From positions 1 to 64,000 of the forward strand of contig JAGOAU010000010.1 of NCBI GenBank assembly GCA_017983755.1: a stretch of DNA of 64,000 bases. Direction: 5' to 3'. The DNA comes from Azonexus sp. (GTDB lineage: Bacteria; Pseudomonadota; Gammaproteobacteria; Burkholderiales; Rhodocyclaceae). Both the position numbers and the translations under genes were made by a program. Below are positions 1 through 8,260 of the stretch, in pieces. Numbering within the stretch: position 1 is the stretch's first letter; each line of letters opens with the position of its first letter. The notes under the pieces were generated by a model that had not been told where the DNA came from, searched no databases, and worked only from the letters and a program-made list of their open reading frames with translations.

Positions 1-45
1 GATTGGCTGCCTGAGCGGGCCTTCTCTTTCCGCTCCTCAGCCTCA

Positions 46-87
46 TAAAACAAAAACGCCTCGCAACCATCGCGAGGCGCTTCTTTC
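46..87. terminator. hairpin terminator downstream of the OmpA-like gene
   Basis: An 8-bp perfect stem (CGCCTCGC at 57-64, GCGAGGCG at 72-79) is flanked by an A-run on the left (47-56) and CTTCTTT on the right. The flanks allow termination from either side. It would end minus-strand transcription from the OmpA-like gene and any plus-strand gene lying left of the window. Confidence 0.75.
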
Positions 88-153
88 AGCCAGCTTCAAC
101 AGAACGTTTTTACACAGTCTGCGCAGCCCGCCTTTTCGCCGGAATACCGACGC

Positions 154-645
154 TTACTGGACGCGCACTTCGACGCGCCGCCCTTCTTCCGGGCTGCCGC
201 TGCCGACTGTCGTTTCCGGCTTGCGCAGCTTGACGCGTGCCGGCTCGACACCGGCGGCGACCAGCGCATCGCGCACCGCTTCGGCGCGCGCCTTGGCCAG
301 TGCAGCGTTGTGCGCGGCATCGCCGGATGGATCGTGGAAACCGGAGAGCAGCACGATTGCCTTGGGCTGGAGCTTCAGGACTTCGATCGTCTTGACGACC
401 ACGCCTTCGCTGTCGACCACGGCCAGCGTCGCCGAATCGACCGCGAAGAAGACCTTGACCAGTGCCTCACCGACCGGCGCGATCTCGGGCTCTTCCGCCG
501 CCTGTGCCGCGACCGGCGCGGCCGCCGGCTTTACCGCCGCCTTGCCGGCGCTGGCGCCATAGACCACTGCCACCACGGCCAGCACGATACCGGCCAGGAC
601 GCCGGCGACGACCGCTGTGGACTCTTCTTCTTCACTTGACGCCAT
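154..645 (-). CDS. OmpA-family protein with N-terminal membrane anchor
   Basis: A 163-residue protein. An acidic N-terminus (MASSEEEES) is followed by one membrane segment at about residues 11-33, an Ala/Pro-rich linker, and a C-terminal OmpA-like domain at about 65-160. The domain shows the typical strand-helix pattern, including LSGFHDPSGD, NAALAKARAEAVRDAL and a final RRVEVRV strand. OmpA-like domains usually bind peptidoglycan noncovalently in the periplasm, so an inner-membrane protein tethered to the wall is the likely picture. I chose ATG at 645 because GAGAGG lies five bases upstream. An in-frame GTG at 651 overlaps that Shine-Dalgarno and is less likely. It is a single gene followed by a terminator. 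The specific role is unknown. Confidence 0.8.
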   Translation of the reverse strand: MASSEEEESTAVVAGVLAGIVLAVVAVVYGASAGKAAVKPAAAPVAAQAAEEPEIAPVGEALVKVFFAVDSATLAVVDSEGVVVKTIEVLKLQPKAIVLLSGFHDPSGDAAHNAALAKARAEAVRDALVAAGVEPARVKLRKPETTVGSGSPEEGRRVEVRVQ

Positions 646-701
646 ACTCACCTCTCAAAAAATGGAAAACGGCCAAAATCCGGTCAAAACCATCCGGCAT
701 T

Positions 702-1253
702 CTATGCCAAGTCGGGCGCAAACAAAATCTTCGGCGTCAGCTCGAGATGCTGGCTGTCGCTGCCCAGCCAGACCACGCCGTCCTGAACCGTGCATTGCAG
801 GCGCATCGTGCGCTCCGCCAGTCCCGCCAGCGCCTGTCCTTCCTCCGCCGTCAGCGCCAGAACCCGCAGATTCTTCTGGTTCGCCAGTTTCCCACCGTTC
901 TGCTGCCACCAGATCTCGGCGCCCCGGCCGCCGTAGCTGAGCACGACGACGTGACGCGAGCGGTTGCAGGCGCGGCGGATGGCCTTCTCGTCGGGCAGGC
1001 CGACGTCGATCCAGCGCTCGATGCTGCCGGTGGCGTCGATGTCCCAGAGGTCGGCCTCGTCCTCGGTCGACAAGCCACGCCCGAAAACCAGCGTTTCCGA
1101 CGCATTCAGGATGAAAGCGAGCAGGCGGATCATCATCCGCTCGTCGGTTTCCGAGGGATGGCGCGCCAGCGTCAATGCGTAGTCGCCGAAATGCTGGCGA
1201 TCGAGATCGGCCACCTGCACTTCGGCCTTGAAAACGGTGGATTTCAGCGCCAT
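702..1253 (-). CDS. yaeQ: YaeQ family protein
   Basis: A 183-residue protein that starts MALKSTVFKAEVQVADLDR, as YaeQ proteins do, and has the usual family length of about 180. Conserved blocks include HPSETDERMMIRLLAFILNA (about 41-60), the acidic DLWDIDATGSIERWIDVG stretch (about 77-94) and RHVVVLSYG. YaeQ was first linked to RfaH-related haemolysin expression. Its structure is a compact PD-(D/E)XK-nuclease-like fold, and no catalytic activity is established. Upstream in-frame codons extend the frame to 1355, but family alignment supports ATG at 1253. It is divergently oriented to the rhodanese gene. Confidence 0.85.
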   Translation of the reverse strand: MALKSTVFKAEVQVADLDRQHFGDYALTLARHPSETDERMMIRLLAFILNASETLVFGRGLSTEDEADLWDIDATGSIERWIDVGLPDEKAIRRACNRSRHVVVLSYGGRGAEIWWQQNGGKLANQKNLRVLALTAEEGQALAGLAERTMRLQCTVQDGVVWLGSDSQHLELTPKILFAPDLA

Positions 1254-1313
1254 GAGGGAACTCGCAAAAGGCTGGATTATCCCAGAGAAGGAACGCCAAC
1301 GAAGGCGACCGAC

Positions 1314-1319
1314 TATAAT
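1314..1319 (+). promoter_or_regulatory. -10 element for the rhodanese gene
   Basis: A perfect TATAAT lies 28 bases before the rhodanese ATG. The region 17 bases upstream has no good -35 match, so an activator or an extended promoter is possible. It sits in the divergent gap between yaeQ and the rhodanese gene. Confidence 0.5.
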
Positions 1320-1346
1320 CAGCAAACACTGATTGAGGAGACTGCC

Positions 1347-1790
1347 ATGCGCCAACTGATCGTTTTCTGCTGTATCGCCCTCTCGGCGCTGGCCGCTCGC
1401 GCCGAGGTCATCGACATCGACAACGGCGAACTGGCGCGGCTGATGAAAAGCGGCGTCACCGTGATCGACATCCGCACCCAGCCGGAGTGGGAAGAGACCG
1501 GCATCCTGCCCGGCAGCAAGCTACTCACCTTCTTCGACGAACGCGGCAAGGCCGACCCCGCCGCCTGGCTGGAAAAGGTCAAGCCGCTCGCCCAGCCGGG
1601 CGACCCGGTGGTCGTCATCTGCCGTTCCGGCAACCGGACCAAGCCGGTCAGCCAGTTTCTCTCGCAGCAGGCCGGCTATGCCAAGGTCTATAACGTCAAG
1701 AGCGGCATCAAGGGCTGGCTGGCCGACAAGGGCGCCGTCGTTCCGGCGACGCAGAGCATCGCCGCCTGCCGCGCCGCGAAAACTTGCTGA
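1347..1790 (+). CDS. exported rhodanese-like sulfurtransferase
   Basis: A 147-residue protein with a signal peptide (MRQLIVFCCIALSALAARA, cleavage before EVIDID) and a single rhodanese domain. The active-site loop CRSGNRT carries the catalytic cysteine that forms a persulfide, preceded by the VVVICRSG strand. The VIDIRTQPEWEETGILPGS region is the typical rhodanese start. GAGGAG at 1335-1340, six bases before ATG, fixes the start. The protein should act in the periplasm on thiosulfate or other sulfane sulfur, but the substrate cannot be read from sequence. Its end overlaps the next small gene. Confidence 0.88.
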   Translation: MRQLIVFCCIALSALAARAEVIDIDNGELARLMKSGVTVIDIRTQPEWEETGILPGSKLLTFFDERGKADPAAWLEKVKPLAQPGDPVVVICRSGNRTKPVSQFLSQQAGYAKVYNVKSGIKGWLADKGAVVPATQSIAACRAAKTC

Positions 1791-2011
1791 ACCAGGCCGT
1801 CGACCGCAAGCGCTGCGCCAGTTGCGAACGCTGGCAGGGCGAGCGCCAGCCGGGCGCGACGCCGGACACCGTCATGGTCGCAGCGGAAACCGTGACCGGC
1901 CTCTGCATCGGCGGCGGCTGGGACAATTCCGAGCGCCGCGCCCGCTCCGCCTGCGGCCACTGGAAGCTGTGGTCCGCGCTGGACCCGGCGGCGGCCGGCA
2001 CAGTCCGGTAA
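1784..2011 (+). CDS. small Cys-rich protein, possible zinc ribbon
   Basis: A 75-residue frame that begins at TTG within the last two codons of the rhodanese gene. It shows RKRCASCERWQGER near the N-terminus and GLCIGGGWDN plus ACGHWKLW further on. The spacing of C-x2-C, C and C suggests a four-cysteine metal site. I recognise this only as a type of uncharacterised small protein. The overlap with the rhodanese stop argues for translational coupling. The start codon is uncertain because no ATG is available. A non-coding overlap with chance cysteines is the alternative. Confidence 0.5.
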   Translation: MLNQAVDRKRCASCERWQGERQPGATPDTVMVAAETVTGLCIGGGWDNSERRARSACGHWKLWSALDPAAAGTVR

Positions 2012-2080
2012 AATGCGCCATTCACGGCCTGCCGGCGCCCCAGCCGCAATGATCGCCGCCCCCCTCCCGCGAAAGCCCCA

Positions 2081-3100
2081 ATGCCCGCCCCGCAACTGAC
2101 CGACCTCCTGCAAGCCGCCTTTACCGCCCGCCAGCCGCTTATCGAGCGCCTGCACGGTGAAGACACGAACGCCTACCGCCTGTTCAACGGTTCCGGCGAA
2201 AACCGGCCCGGCCTCAACGTCGACCGCTACGGCGACCTGCTGCTTATCCAGACCTTCCACGAGCCGCTTGATGGCCACGATCGCGTTGCCATCGAGCGTT
2301 TCTACGCCGACGCCCTGCCCGGTCTGGTCGCCATCTACAACGACCGCAGCGGCGCCAATTCGCGGGTGACCAACCCGCTGCCTGCCGAAGTGCTGGCTGA
2401 AGCTCAGAAGCCGCGCGAATTCCATGAAATGGGGGTCCGCTACCTGGTCCAGGCACGCCATGCCGGCCAGGACCCGTGGCTCTTCCTCGACCTGCGCGCC
2501 GGCCGCCGGCGCGTCATGCAGGAAGCCGCCGGCAAGTCGCTGCTCAACCTGTTCGCCTACACCTGCGGCGTCGGCATCGCCGCCGCCAAGGCCGGCGCCG
2601 CCCATGTCGTCAATGTCGATTTCGCCGAATCGAGCCTGGCGGTCGGCAAGGAGAACGCCCGCCTCAACGACCTGCCGATCCGCCTGCGCTTCGTGCACAG
2701 CGACGCTTTCGCCGCCTTGCGCCAGCTCGCCGGTATCGGCCAGCCGGGCATGGTGCGCGGGAGGAAAATGCCGGCTTTCCCCAAGCTCGAACAGCGCGCC
2801 TTCGACCTCGTTTTTCTCGATCCGCCGCGCTATGCCAAAAGCCCGTTCGGCGTCGTCGACATCGTCAACGACTACGCCGCGCTGATGAAGCCGGCGCTGC
2901 TATGCACCGCCGAGGGCGGCACGCTGATCTGCTGCAACAACGCGGCGCAGATCGAGCGCGAGGTGTGGGCCGACCAGCTCCAGCGCTGCGCCAGGAAAGT
3001 CGGCCGGCCGATCCGCGAATTCGAATGGATCGCTCCGGAGGACGACTTCCCCAGCCACGACGGGCAGGCGCCGCTGAAAATCGCCCTGCTGCGGGTGTAA
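2081..3100 (+). CDS. class I SAM-dependent RNA methyltransferase, RlmI/RlmK-like
   Basis: A 339-residue protein related to the 23S rRNA m5C/m2G methyltransferases RlmI and RlmK. The N-terminal part (about 1-130) contains NRPGLNVDRYGDLLLIQ and YNDRS, which precede the catalytic domain in this family. The SAM-binding motif is NLFAYTCGVGIAAAKAGA with the acidic VNVDFAE strand end, and the catalytic motif is DLVFLDPPRYAKSPFG. The C-terminus has LICCNNAAQI. The canonical N-terminal PUA domain seems shortened or missing, so RNA recognition may differ from RlmI. It stands 69 bases after the small Cys-rich gene and just ahead of a GNAT gene. Confidence 0.8.
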   Translation: MPAPQLTDLLQAAFTARQPLIERLHGEDTNAYRLFNGSGENRPGLNVDRYGDLLLIQTFHEPLDGHDRVAIERFYADALPGLVAIYNDRSGANSRVTNPLPAEVLAEAQKPREFHEMGVRYLVQARHAGQDPWLFLDLRAGRRRVMQEAAGKSLLNLFAYTCGVGIAAAKAGAAHVVNVDFAESSLAVGKENARLNDLPIRLRFVHSDAFAALRQLAGIGQPGMVRGRKMPAFPKLEQRAFDLVFLDPPRYAKSPFGVVDIVNDYAALMKPALLCTAEGGTLICCNNAAQIEREVWADQLQRCARKVGRPIREFEWIAPEDDFPSHDGQAPLKIALLRV

Positions 3101-3127
3101 GAGCATGCCGGCGCGAAGCGCGAAGCC

Positions 3128-3700
3128 ATGAAACCGCAACGCTGGCGAGCCGCCGACGGCACCCGGATGACCCTGCGCCCGATGCTGAAGAGCGATGCGC
3201 CGCTGGTCAAGGAATCGCTCGGGAACCTCTCCAGCGAATCGCGGCGCAATCGCTTCTTCAGCGCGATCAGGGAGTTTTCCGACGAAACGGTGCACCGGCT
3301 GACCCATTTCGACACCGCGACCGAATTCGCACTGGTCGTCGTGCGTCCGGAAAAGGGCAAGGAAATTCCGCTCGCCGGCGGCCGCTTCGTTCATGACGAC
3401 GACGGGCGGCGCTGCGAGTTTTCGCTGCTGATCGGCGACCCCTGGCAGGGCCAGGGCATCGGCCACCGCATCCTGCGTGCCCTGATTCGCGAAGCGGCAC
3501 GGCGCGGCCTGAGCCAGATGGAAGGCAGCGTCCTCGCCGACAACCGCCCCATGCTCAAGCTGGCACGTGCCCATGGCTTCATGGTCGACTACAGCCGTGA
3601 GGGCGCGGGGGTGAAAATCGTCAGTCTCGACCTGCCGCGCCCGCAACCCCGCGTCTGGCCGCGCCTGTTCCGCAAGCTGCTGAAATTCGGCGGAAAATAG
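3128..3700 (+). CDS. GNAT-family N-acetyltransferase
   Basis: A 190-residue single-domain GNAT protein. The N-terminal TRMTLRPMLKSDAPLVKESL is the common opening of this fold. The acetyl-CoA pyrophosphate loop is visible in DPWQGQGIGHRILRALIREA (about 104-123), matching the Q/R-x-x-G-x-G/A signature. NRPMLKLARAHGF is the usual C-terminal strand-helix. The substrate is unknown. It begins 27 bases after the methyltransferase gene and is probably cotranscribed with it. The C-terminal tail (PRPQPRVWPRLFRKLLKF) is basic and amphipathic. Confidence 0.82.
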   Translation: MKPQRWRAADGTRMTLRPMLKSDAPLVKESLGNLSSESRRNRFFSAIREFSDETVHRLTHFDTATEFALVVVRPEKGKEIPLAGGRFVHDDDGRRCEFSLLIGDPWQGQGIGHRILRALIREAARRGLSQMEGSVLADNRPMLKLARAHGFMVDYSREGAGVKIVSLDLPRPQPRVWPRLFRKLLKFGGK

Positions 3701-3726
3701 CGCCCTGCCTCGCTCTGGCGGGGGTC

Positions 3727-3759
3727 GTTAAGGAAACATTAATCTGGGCCAAATAGACT
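3727..3759 (+). promoter_or_regulatory. OmpR-family direct-repeat operator and -10 of RND operon 1
   Basis: GTTAAG (3727-3732) and ATTAAT (3738-3743) are spaced 11 bp apart. After ten more bases comes TAGACT (3754-3759), a plausible -10. The half-sites resemble PmrA/QseB-type CTTAAG sites, and the distance to TAGACT is identical to that in the SHP promoter at 12638-12692. It lies 29 bases before the first codon of the efflux operon. The QseB/PmrA-like regulator at 14211-14867 is the natural candidate to bind it. Confidence 0.6.
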
Positions 3760-3787
3760 CGGCGGCTGCATCTTCGCGAGTCGAGCC

Positions 3788-4879
3788 ATGTCCCGAACCA
3801 TCCGCCGTTTCCCATATTTGCCCGTGTTGTTCGTCGCCTTGTTCACCGGTGCCGCGGGCGCGGCGGAACCGCTCGTGTTGCAGGCCGCGCAGATCAGGGC
3901 GCTGGGCATCGAAACGGCGCTCGTCGGCCAGGCCGGTCAGTCCCGCCAGGGCGTTTACCCAGCGCGCGTGCTGGTGCCCAACGAACAGATGCGCGTCGTC
4001 GCCGCGCCGGTCGCTGGGATGCTCGAAATGCTCGCTGTGGCGCCCGGCGCTTCGGTCAAGAAAGGCCAGGTGTTGGCCCGCCTGGCCAGCCCGCAGGCGC
4101 TGGAACTGCAACGCGATGCCCTGCAGGCCGGCAGCCAGTCGGCGCTGCTGCAACAAAGCCTGAAGCGCGACCAGCAGCTTTTTGCCGAAGGCCTGATCGC
4201 CGAATCCCGCCTGCAGGCCACGCGCGCCGCCGCCAGCCAGGCTGCGGCGCAGGCCAGCGAACGCCAGCAGGGTCTGGCGCTGGCCGGCATCGCGCCGGGC
4301 AAATTGGGCGCTTCTTTGGCGTTGACCGCACCGATCGATGGCGTCGTGCTCGAACAGGGCGGGCAACTCGGCCAGCGCGTCGAAGCGGCGACGCTGATCT
4401 ACCGCATCGCCAAACTGACGCCGCTGTGGCTGGAAATCCAGGTGCCGCTGCCGGTCGCCGCGACGCTCAAGGAAGGCATGCCGATCAAACTCGCCGGCCG
4501 CGACATCAGCGGCAAGCTGATCGCCATCGGCCGCGCCGTCGACCCGGCCAGCCAGACCGTGTTGCTGCGCGCTGAAGTCGACAAGGGCGCCGCTGCCCTG
4601 CACGCCGGGCAGGTGCTCGAAGTCGAGATCGCCAGCCCGCCCGGCCAGCAACAGCAACGCCTGCCGGCCGCCGCGCTGGTGCGGCATGACGGCAAGACCT
4701 GGGTCTTCGTGCAGACCGCCGGCGACGACAAGGAAGCTCGCTTCGCCGCGCGGCCGGTGCACATCGTCAGCCAGGGCGGCGACAGCGCGCTGGTCGATGG
4801 CGTGCAGGCCGGCGAGCGCGTCGCCGTGCGCGGCGTTTCCGGGCTTAAGGCCATGCTGACCGGCGTCGGCAGCGAATAA
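3788..4879 (+). CDS. RND efflux periplasmic adaptor (membrane fusion protein)
   Basis: A 363-residue protein with a signal peptide (to about residue 25, GAAGA|AEPLV). It has the layout of CzcB/CusB-type adaptors: a barrel-sandwich half (VVAAPVAGMLEMLAVAPGAS, VKKGQVLARLASPQ), an alpha-helical hairpin rich in Ala/Gln (about 100-165), the second lipoyl half (LTAPIDGVVLEQGGQLGQRV), a beta-barrel and a membrane-proximal domain. It links the inner-membrane pump to the TolC-like channel across the periplasm. It is first in the operon, and its stop overlaps the pump ATG (TAATG). No His-rich or Met-rich metal motif is evident, so the metal is not predicted. Confidence 0.88.
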   Translation: MSRTIRRFPYLPVLFVALFTGAAGAAEPLVLQAAQIRALGIETALVGQAGQSRQGVYPARVLVPNEQMRVVAAPVAGMLEMLAVAPGASVKKGQVLARLASPQALELQRDALQAGSQSALLQQSLKRDQQLFAEGLIAESRLQATRAAASQAAAQASERQQGLALAGIAPGKLGASLALTAPIDGVVLEQGGQLGQRVEAATLIYRIAKLTPLWLEIQVPLPVAATLKEGMPIKLAGRDISGKLIAIGRAVDPASQTVLLRAEVDKGAAALHAGQVLEVEIASPPGQQQQRLPAAALVRHDGKTWVFVQTAGDDKEARFAARPVHIVSQGGDSALVDGVQAGERVAVRGVSGLKAMLTGVGSE

Positions 4880-7800
4880 TGCTGGCCGCACTGATCCGTT
4901 TTTCGCTGACCCAGCGTCTGTTGCTGCTGGTGCTGACTGTCATGCTCATCGGTGCCGGCATTCAGGCTTTCAGCGGCCTCCCGATCGACGCCTTCCCCGA
5001 TGTGTCGACGACGCAGGTCAAGATCATCCTCAAGGCGCCCGGCATGACGCCTGAGGAAGTCGAAACCCGCCTCGCCGTGCCGGTCGAGCAGGAAATGCTC
5101 GGCATCCCGCACCAGCGCCTGCTGCGCTCGGTCTCGAAATACGCGCTGACCGACATCACCATCGATTTCGAGGATGGCACCGACATCTACTGGGCGCGCC
5201 AGCAGGTCGGCGAGCGCCTGGCCACCGCCATGGGCAACCTGCCGCCCGGGGCCAGCGGCGGCATGGCGCCGATCACGACACCGCTCGGCGAGATGTTCAT
5301 GTTCACCATCGAAGGCGACCTGCCGCTGGCCGAGAAACGCGCCCTGCTCGACTGGGTGATCCGCCCGCAGCTGCGCACCATTCCCGGCGTCGCCGACGTC
5401 AACAGCCTGGGCGGCGAGGTGCGCACCTTCGAGGTGGTGCCGCAGCCGCAAAGCCTCGCCGCGCGCAGGCTGGCGCTGAAGGATCTGCAGGCAGTGCTGG
5501 AAGCCAACAACCGCAACGACGGCGCCGGCCGCCTGAACGATGGCGAGGAATCACTGCTGGTGCGCGCCGAAGGGGCGATCCGCACGGTCGACGACGTAAA
5601 AGCCATCGTTTTGCAGGCGAAAGACGGCAAGGTGGTGCGCGTCGGCGATGTGGCCGACGTGCGTTTCGGCGCCCTCACCCGCTACGGCGCGGTGACCCGC
5701 AACGGCCAGGGCGAGGCGGTACAGGGGCTGGTCCTCGGCCTGCGCGGCGCCAATGCGCAGAGCGTGGTGGCCGGCGTCAAGGCACGGCTGGCCGAGATCG
5801 CGCCGACACTGCCGCAAGGCGTCACCATCGAACCCTTCTACGACCGCAGCAACCTGGTCGGGCGCGCCGTCGGCACGGTGGCGAAAGCGCTGCTCGAAGC
5901 CATTGTCCTCGTCGTCCTGCTGCTCCTCGCCTTTCTCGGCAACCTGCGTGCGGCACTGGTCGTCGCGCTGATGCTGCCGCTGTCGGCGCTCGCCACCTTC
6001 ATTTTGATGCGCATGTATGGTCTCTCGGCCAACCTGATGAGTCTCGGCGGCCTCGCCATCGCCATCGGCATGCTGGTCGACGCAGCGGTGGTCGTCGTCG
6101 AAAACGTCGAAAGCCAGCTCGCCGAGGCGCCGGAAAACCTGCCGACGCTGCACCTGATCTTCCGTGCCGCCAGCGAGGTCGCGGCGCCGGTGACCTCGGG
6201 TATCGTCATCATCATGATCGTCTTCCTCCCGCTGCTCACCCTGCAGGGACTGGAAGGCAAGATGTTCGGGCCGGTGGCGCTGACCATCGTCTTCGCACTG
6301 GCCTCGTCGCTGCTGCTGTCGCTGACCGTGGTGCCGGTGCTCGCCTCGTACCTGCTCAAGCGCGGCGCCCACCACGAGCCATGGCTGGTGAAAAAGCTGG
6401 CCGCCGCCTACGACCGCGTGCTGACCTCGGCCCTCGCCCACAGCCGTACCTACACGCTCGGCGCCCTGATCGCGCTGGCTGCCGCTGCCGGCGCCTTCCT
6501 GCTGCTCGGCAAGAGTTTCATGCCGACGATGGACGAAGGCGACCTGATCATGCAACTGGAAAAGCTGCCGTCGATCGGCCTCGACCAGACCATCGCCATC
6601 GACAGCCGCGTGCAGCAAGCCATTCTGGCGAACGTGCCGGAGGTGAAGGCCATCGTCGCCCGCGCCGGCGCCGACGAACTCGGCCTCGACCCGATGGGCC
6701 TCAACCAGACCGACACCTTCATGGTGCTGCAGCCGCGCGACACCTGGCGCAATGCCGACCCCGCCTGGCTGGCCGACCAGATGCGTGTAGTGATGGCCGA
6801 TTTTCCCGGCATCGGTTTCTCGTTCACGCAGCCGATCGACATGCGCGTCTCCGAAATGCTGACCGGCGTGCGCGGCGATCTGGCGATCAAGGTCTACGGC
6901 CCCGACCTCGCCACCCTGAACCATCTCGCCGGCGAGATCGTCGCCACAGTCAAGAAAGTACCCGGCGCCGAAGACACCTTCACGCTCAAGAACGACGGCG
7001 TGCAATACCTGAAGGTTGCGGTCGACCGCCTGGCGGCAGGCAGATTCGGCCTCAATGTCGACGACATCCAGAACGACCTGAAGGCGCTGCTCGAAGGCCG
7101 CAACGTCGGCATCGTCATCGATCAGGGCCGGCGCGTGCCGGTCGTCCTGCGCGGCCCGCAAAGCCTGCTCAATTCGCCGGCCGATTTTGAGGCGCTGCGC
7201 CTGAGCGTGCCGGGCGGCGACAGCGTGCCGCTCGCTTCCGTCGCAAAAATCCAGCGTATCGACGGCCCGGTGAAAGTCGACCGCGAAAACGCCCAGCGCT
7301 ACGTGGTGGTGCAATCGAACGTGCGCGACCGCGATCTGGTCGGCTTCGTCGATGATGCCAAAGCGGCTGTCGCCCGCGACGTCAAGCTGCCGGAAGGCTA
7401 CCGCCTGGCCTGGGGCGGCCAGTTCGAGAACCAGCAGCGGGCGGCCGCACGGCTGATGGTCGTGGTGCCGGTGGCCTTGCTGCTGATCTTCTTCCTGCTT
7501 TTCTCGACCTTCGGCTCGGTGCGCCAGGCGCTGCTGGTCCTCTCCAACATCCCGTTCGCCATGATCGGCGGCGTCTTCGGTCTGCTGCTTGCCGGCGAAT
7601 ACCTGTCGGTGCCAGCCTCGGTCGGCTTCATCGCCCTGCTCGGCATTGCCGTGCTCAACGGCGTGGTGATGGTCACCTATTTCAACCAGTTGCTGGCGCG
7701 CGGCCTGCCGGTCGCGCAAGTCGTCGTCGAAGGCGCCAAACGCCGCCTGCGGCCGGTGCTGATGACCGCCAGCATCGCCGCCTTCGGCCTCGTGCCGATG

Positions 7801-7965
7801 CTGTTCGCCAGCGGCCCCGGCGCCGAGGTGCAACGGCCGCTGGCCATCGTCGTTATTGGCGGATTGCTGACGTCGACCGCGCTGACGCTGGTGCTGCTGC
7901 CCATCCTGTTCCGTCGCTTCGGGGTCAAGACCACCGTCAGTTTCACCGGGAAAAATCATGGCTGA
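4879..7965 (+). CDS. RND heavy-metal efflux pump, CzcA/CusA family
   Basis: A 1028-residue inner-membrane proton antiporter with the expected 12 membrane segments and two large periplasmic loops. It has the family opening GLPIDAFPDVSTTQVKI and a C-terminal VNGVV-like LLGIAVLNGVVMVTYFN segment. In TM4 the sequence is GGLAIAIGMLVDAAVVVVEN. One Asp and one Glu of the proton relay are kept, but the first Asp of the CzcA signature (DFG-x2-VDGAVV) is absent, as in CusA-type pumps. This points away from the Zn/Co/Cd group. A Cu/Ag-like or other substrate is possible but not shown. The pump is coupled to the adaptor upstream and DUF3240 downstream by overlaps. Confidence 0.9.
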   Translation: MLAALIRFSLTQRLLLLVLTVMLIGAGIQAFSGLPIDAFPDVSTTQVKIILKAPGMTPEEVETRLAVPVEQEMLGIPHQRLLRSVSKYALTDITIDFEDGTDIYWARQQVGERLATAMGNLPPGASGGMAPITTPLGEMFMFTIEGDLPLAEKRALLDWVIRPQLRTIPGVADVNSLGGEVRTFEVVPQPQSLAARRLALKDLQAVLEANNRNDGAGRLNDGEESLLVRAEGAIRTVDDVKAIVLQAKDGKVVRVGDVADVRFGALTRYGAVTRNGQGEAVQGLVLGLRGANAQSVVAGVKARLAEIAPTLPQGVTIEPFYDRSNLVGRAVGTVAKALLEAIVLVVLLLLAFLGNLRAALVVALMLPLSALATFILMRMYGLSANLMSLGGLAIAIGMLVDAAVVVVENVESQLAEAPENLPTLHLIFRAASEVAAPVTSGIVIIMIVFLPLLTLQGLEGKMFGPVALTIVFALASSLLLSLTVVPVLASYLLKRGAHHEPWLVKKLAAAYDRVLTSALAHSRTYTLGALIALAAAAGAFLLLGKSFMPTMDEGDLIMQLEKLPSIGLDQTIAIDSRVQQAILANVPEVKAIVARAGADELGLDPMGLNQTDTFMVLQPRDTWRNADPAWLADQMRVVMADFPGIGFSFTQPIDMRVSEMLTGVRGDLAIKVYGPDLATLNHLAGEIVATVKKVPGAEDTFTLKNDGVQYLKVAVDRLAAGRFGLNVDDIQNDLKALLEGRNVGIVIDQGRRVPVVLRGPQSLLNSPADFEALRLSVPGGDSVPLASVAKIQRIDGPVKVDRENAQRYVVVQSNVRDRDLVGFVDDAKAAVARDVKLPEGYRLAWGGQFENQQRAAARLMVVVPVALLLIFFLLFSTFGSVRQALLVLSNIPFAMIGGVFGLLLAGEYLSVPASVGFIALLGIAVLNGVVMVTYFNQLLARGLPVAQVVVEGAKRRLRPVLMTASIAAFGLVPMLFASGPGAEVQRPLAIVVIGGLLTSTALTLVLLPILFRRFGVKTTVSFTGKNHG

Positions 7966-8260
7966 TGTCCTGCTTTCGCTAACCCTGCCCAACGACGTCG
8001 CCCAGGACGTCGAGGACCTGCTGCTGTCGCGGCCCGACCTGGTCCGCGGCTTCACCGCCAGCGTCGCCGAAGGCCACGGCTCGGTCGTGCCGTTGGTCGA
8101 GCCCGGCGAACTGGTCGCCGGGCATTCGCCGCGCACCCAGATCCGCATGGTCGGCCCGGAAGAAAACATGCGCGCCGTGCTGGCCCTGATCAAGGCCGAA
8201 CTGCCGCGCGCCAATGTGTTTTTCTGGCTGGTACCGGTGATCGAGATGGGGCGGCTATGA
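7958..8260 (+). CDS. DUF3240 small protein of metal RND operons
   Basis: A 100-residue soluble protein of the DUF3240 family, which is found next to Czc/Cus-type RND genes. It resembles a PII-like ferredoxin fold: an N-terminal LLSLTLPNDVAQDVEDLLLS strand-helix, a central HSPRTQIRMVGPEENM, and a final FFWLVPVIEMG strand. The role is unproven. A regulatory or metal-handling partner of the pump is plausible. The ATG lies inside the last codons of the pump gene and the stop overlaps the ATG of the outer-membrane gene, so expression should be stoichiometric. Confidence 0.8.
   Translation: MADVLLSLTLPNDVAQDVEDLLLSRPDLVRGFTASVAEGHGSVVPLVEPGELVAGHSPRTQIRMVGPEENMRAVLALIKAELPRANVFFWLVPVIEMGRL

Noticed and set aside
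654-690. AAAACGGCCAAAATC near the OmpA-like start, resembling the tail of the dispersed repeat
   Set aside because: It lacks the TTGCGGTCGAC core. With only the A-rich/GGCC tail it could be chance, so I did not list it as a copy.
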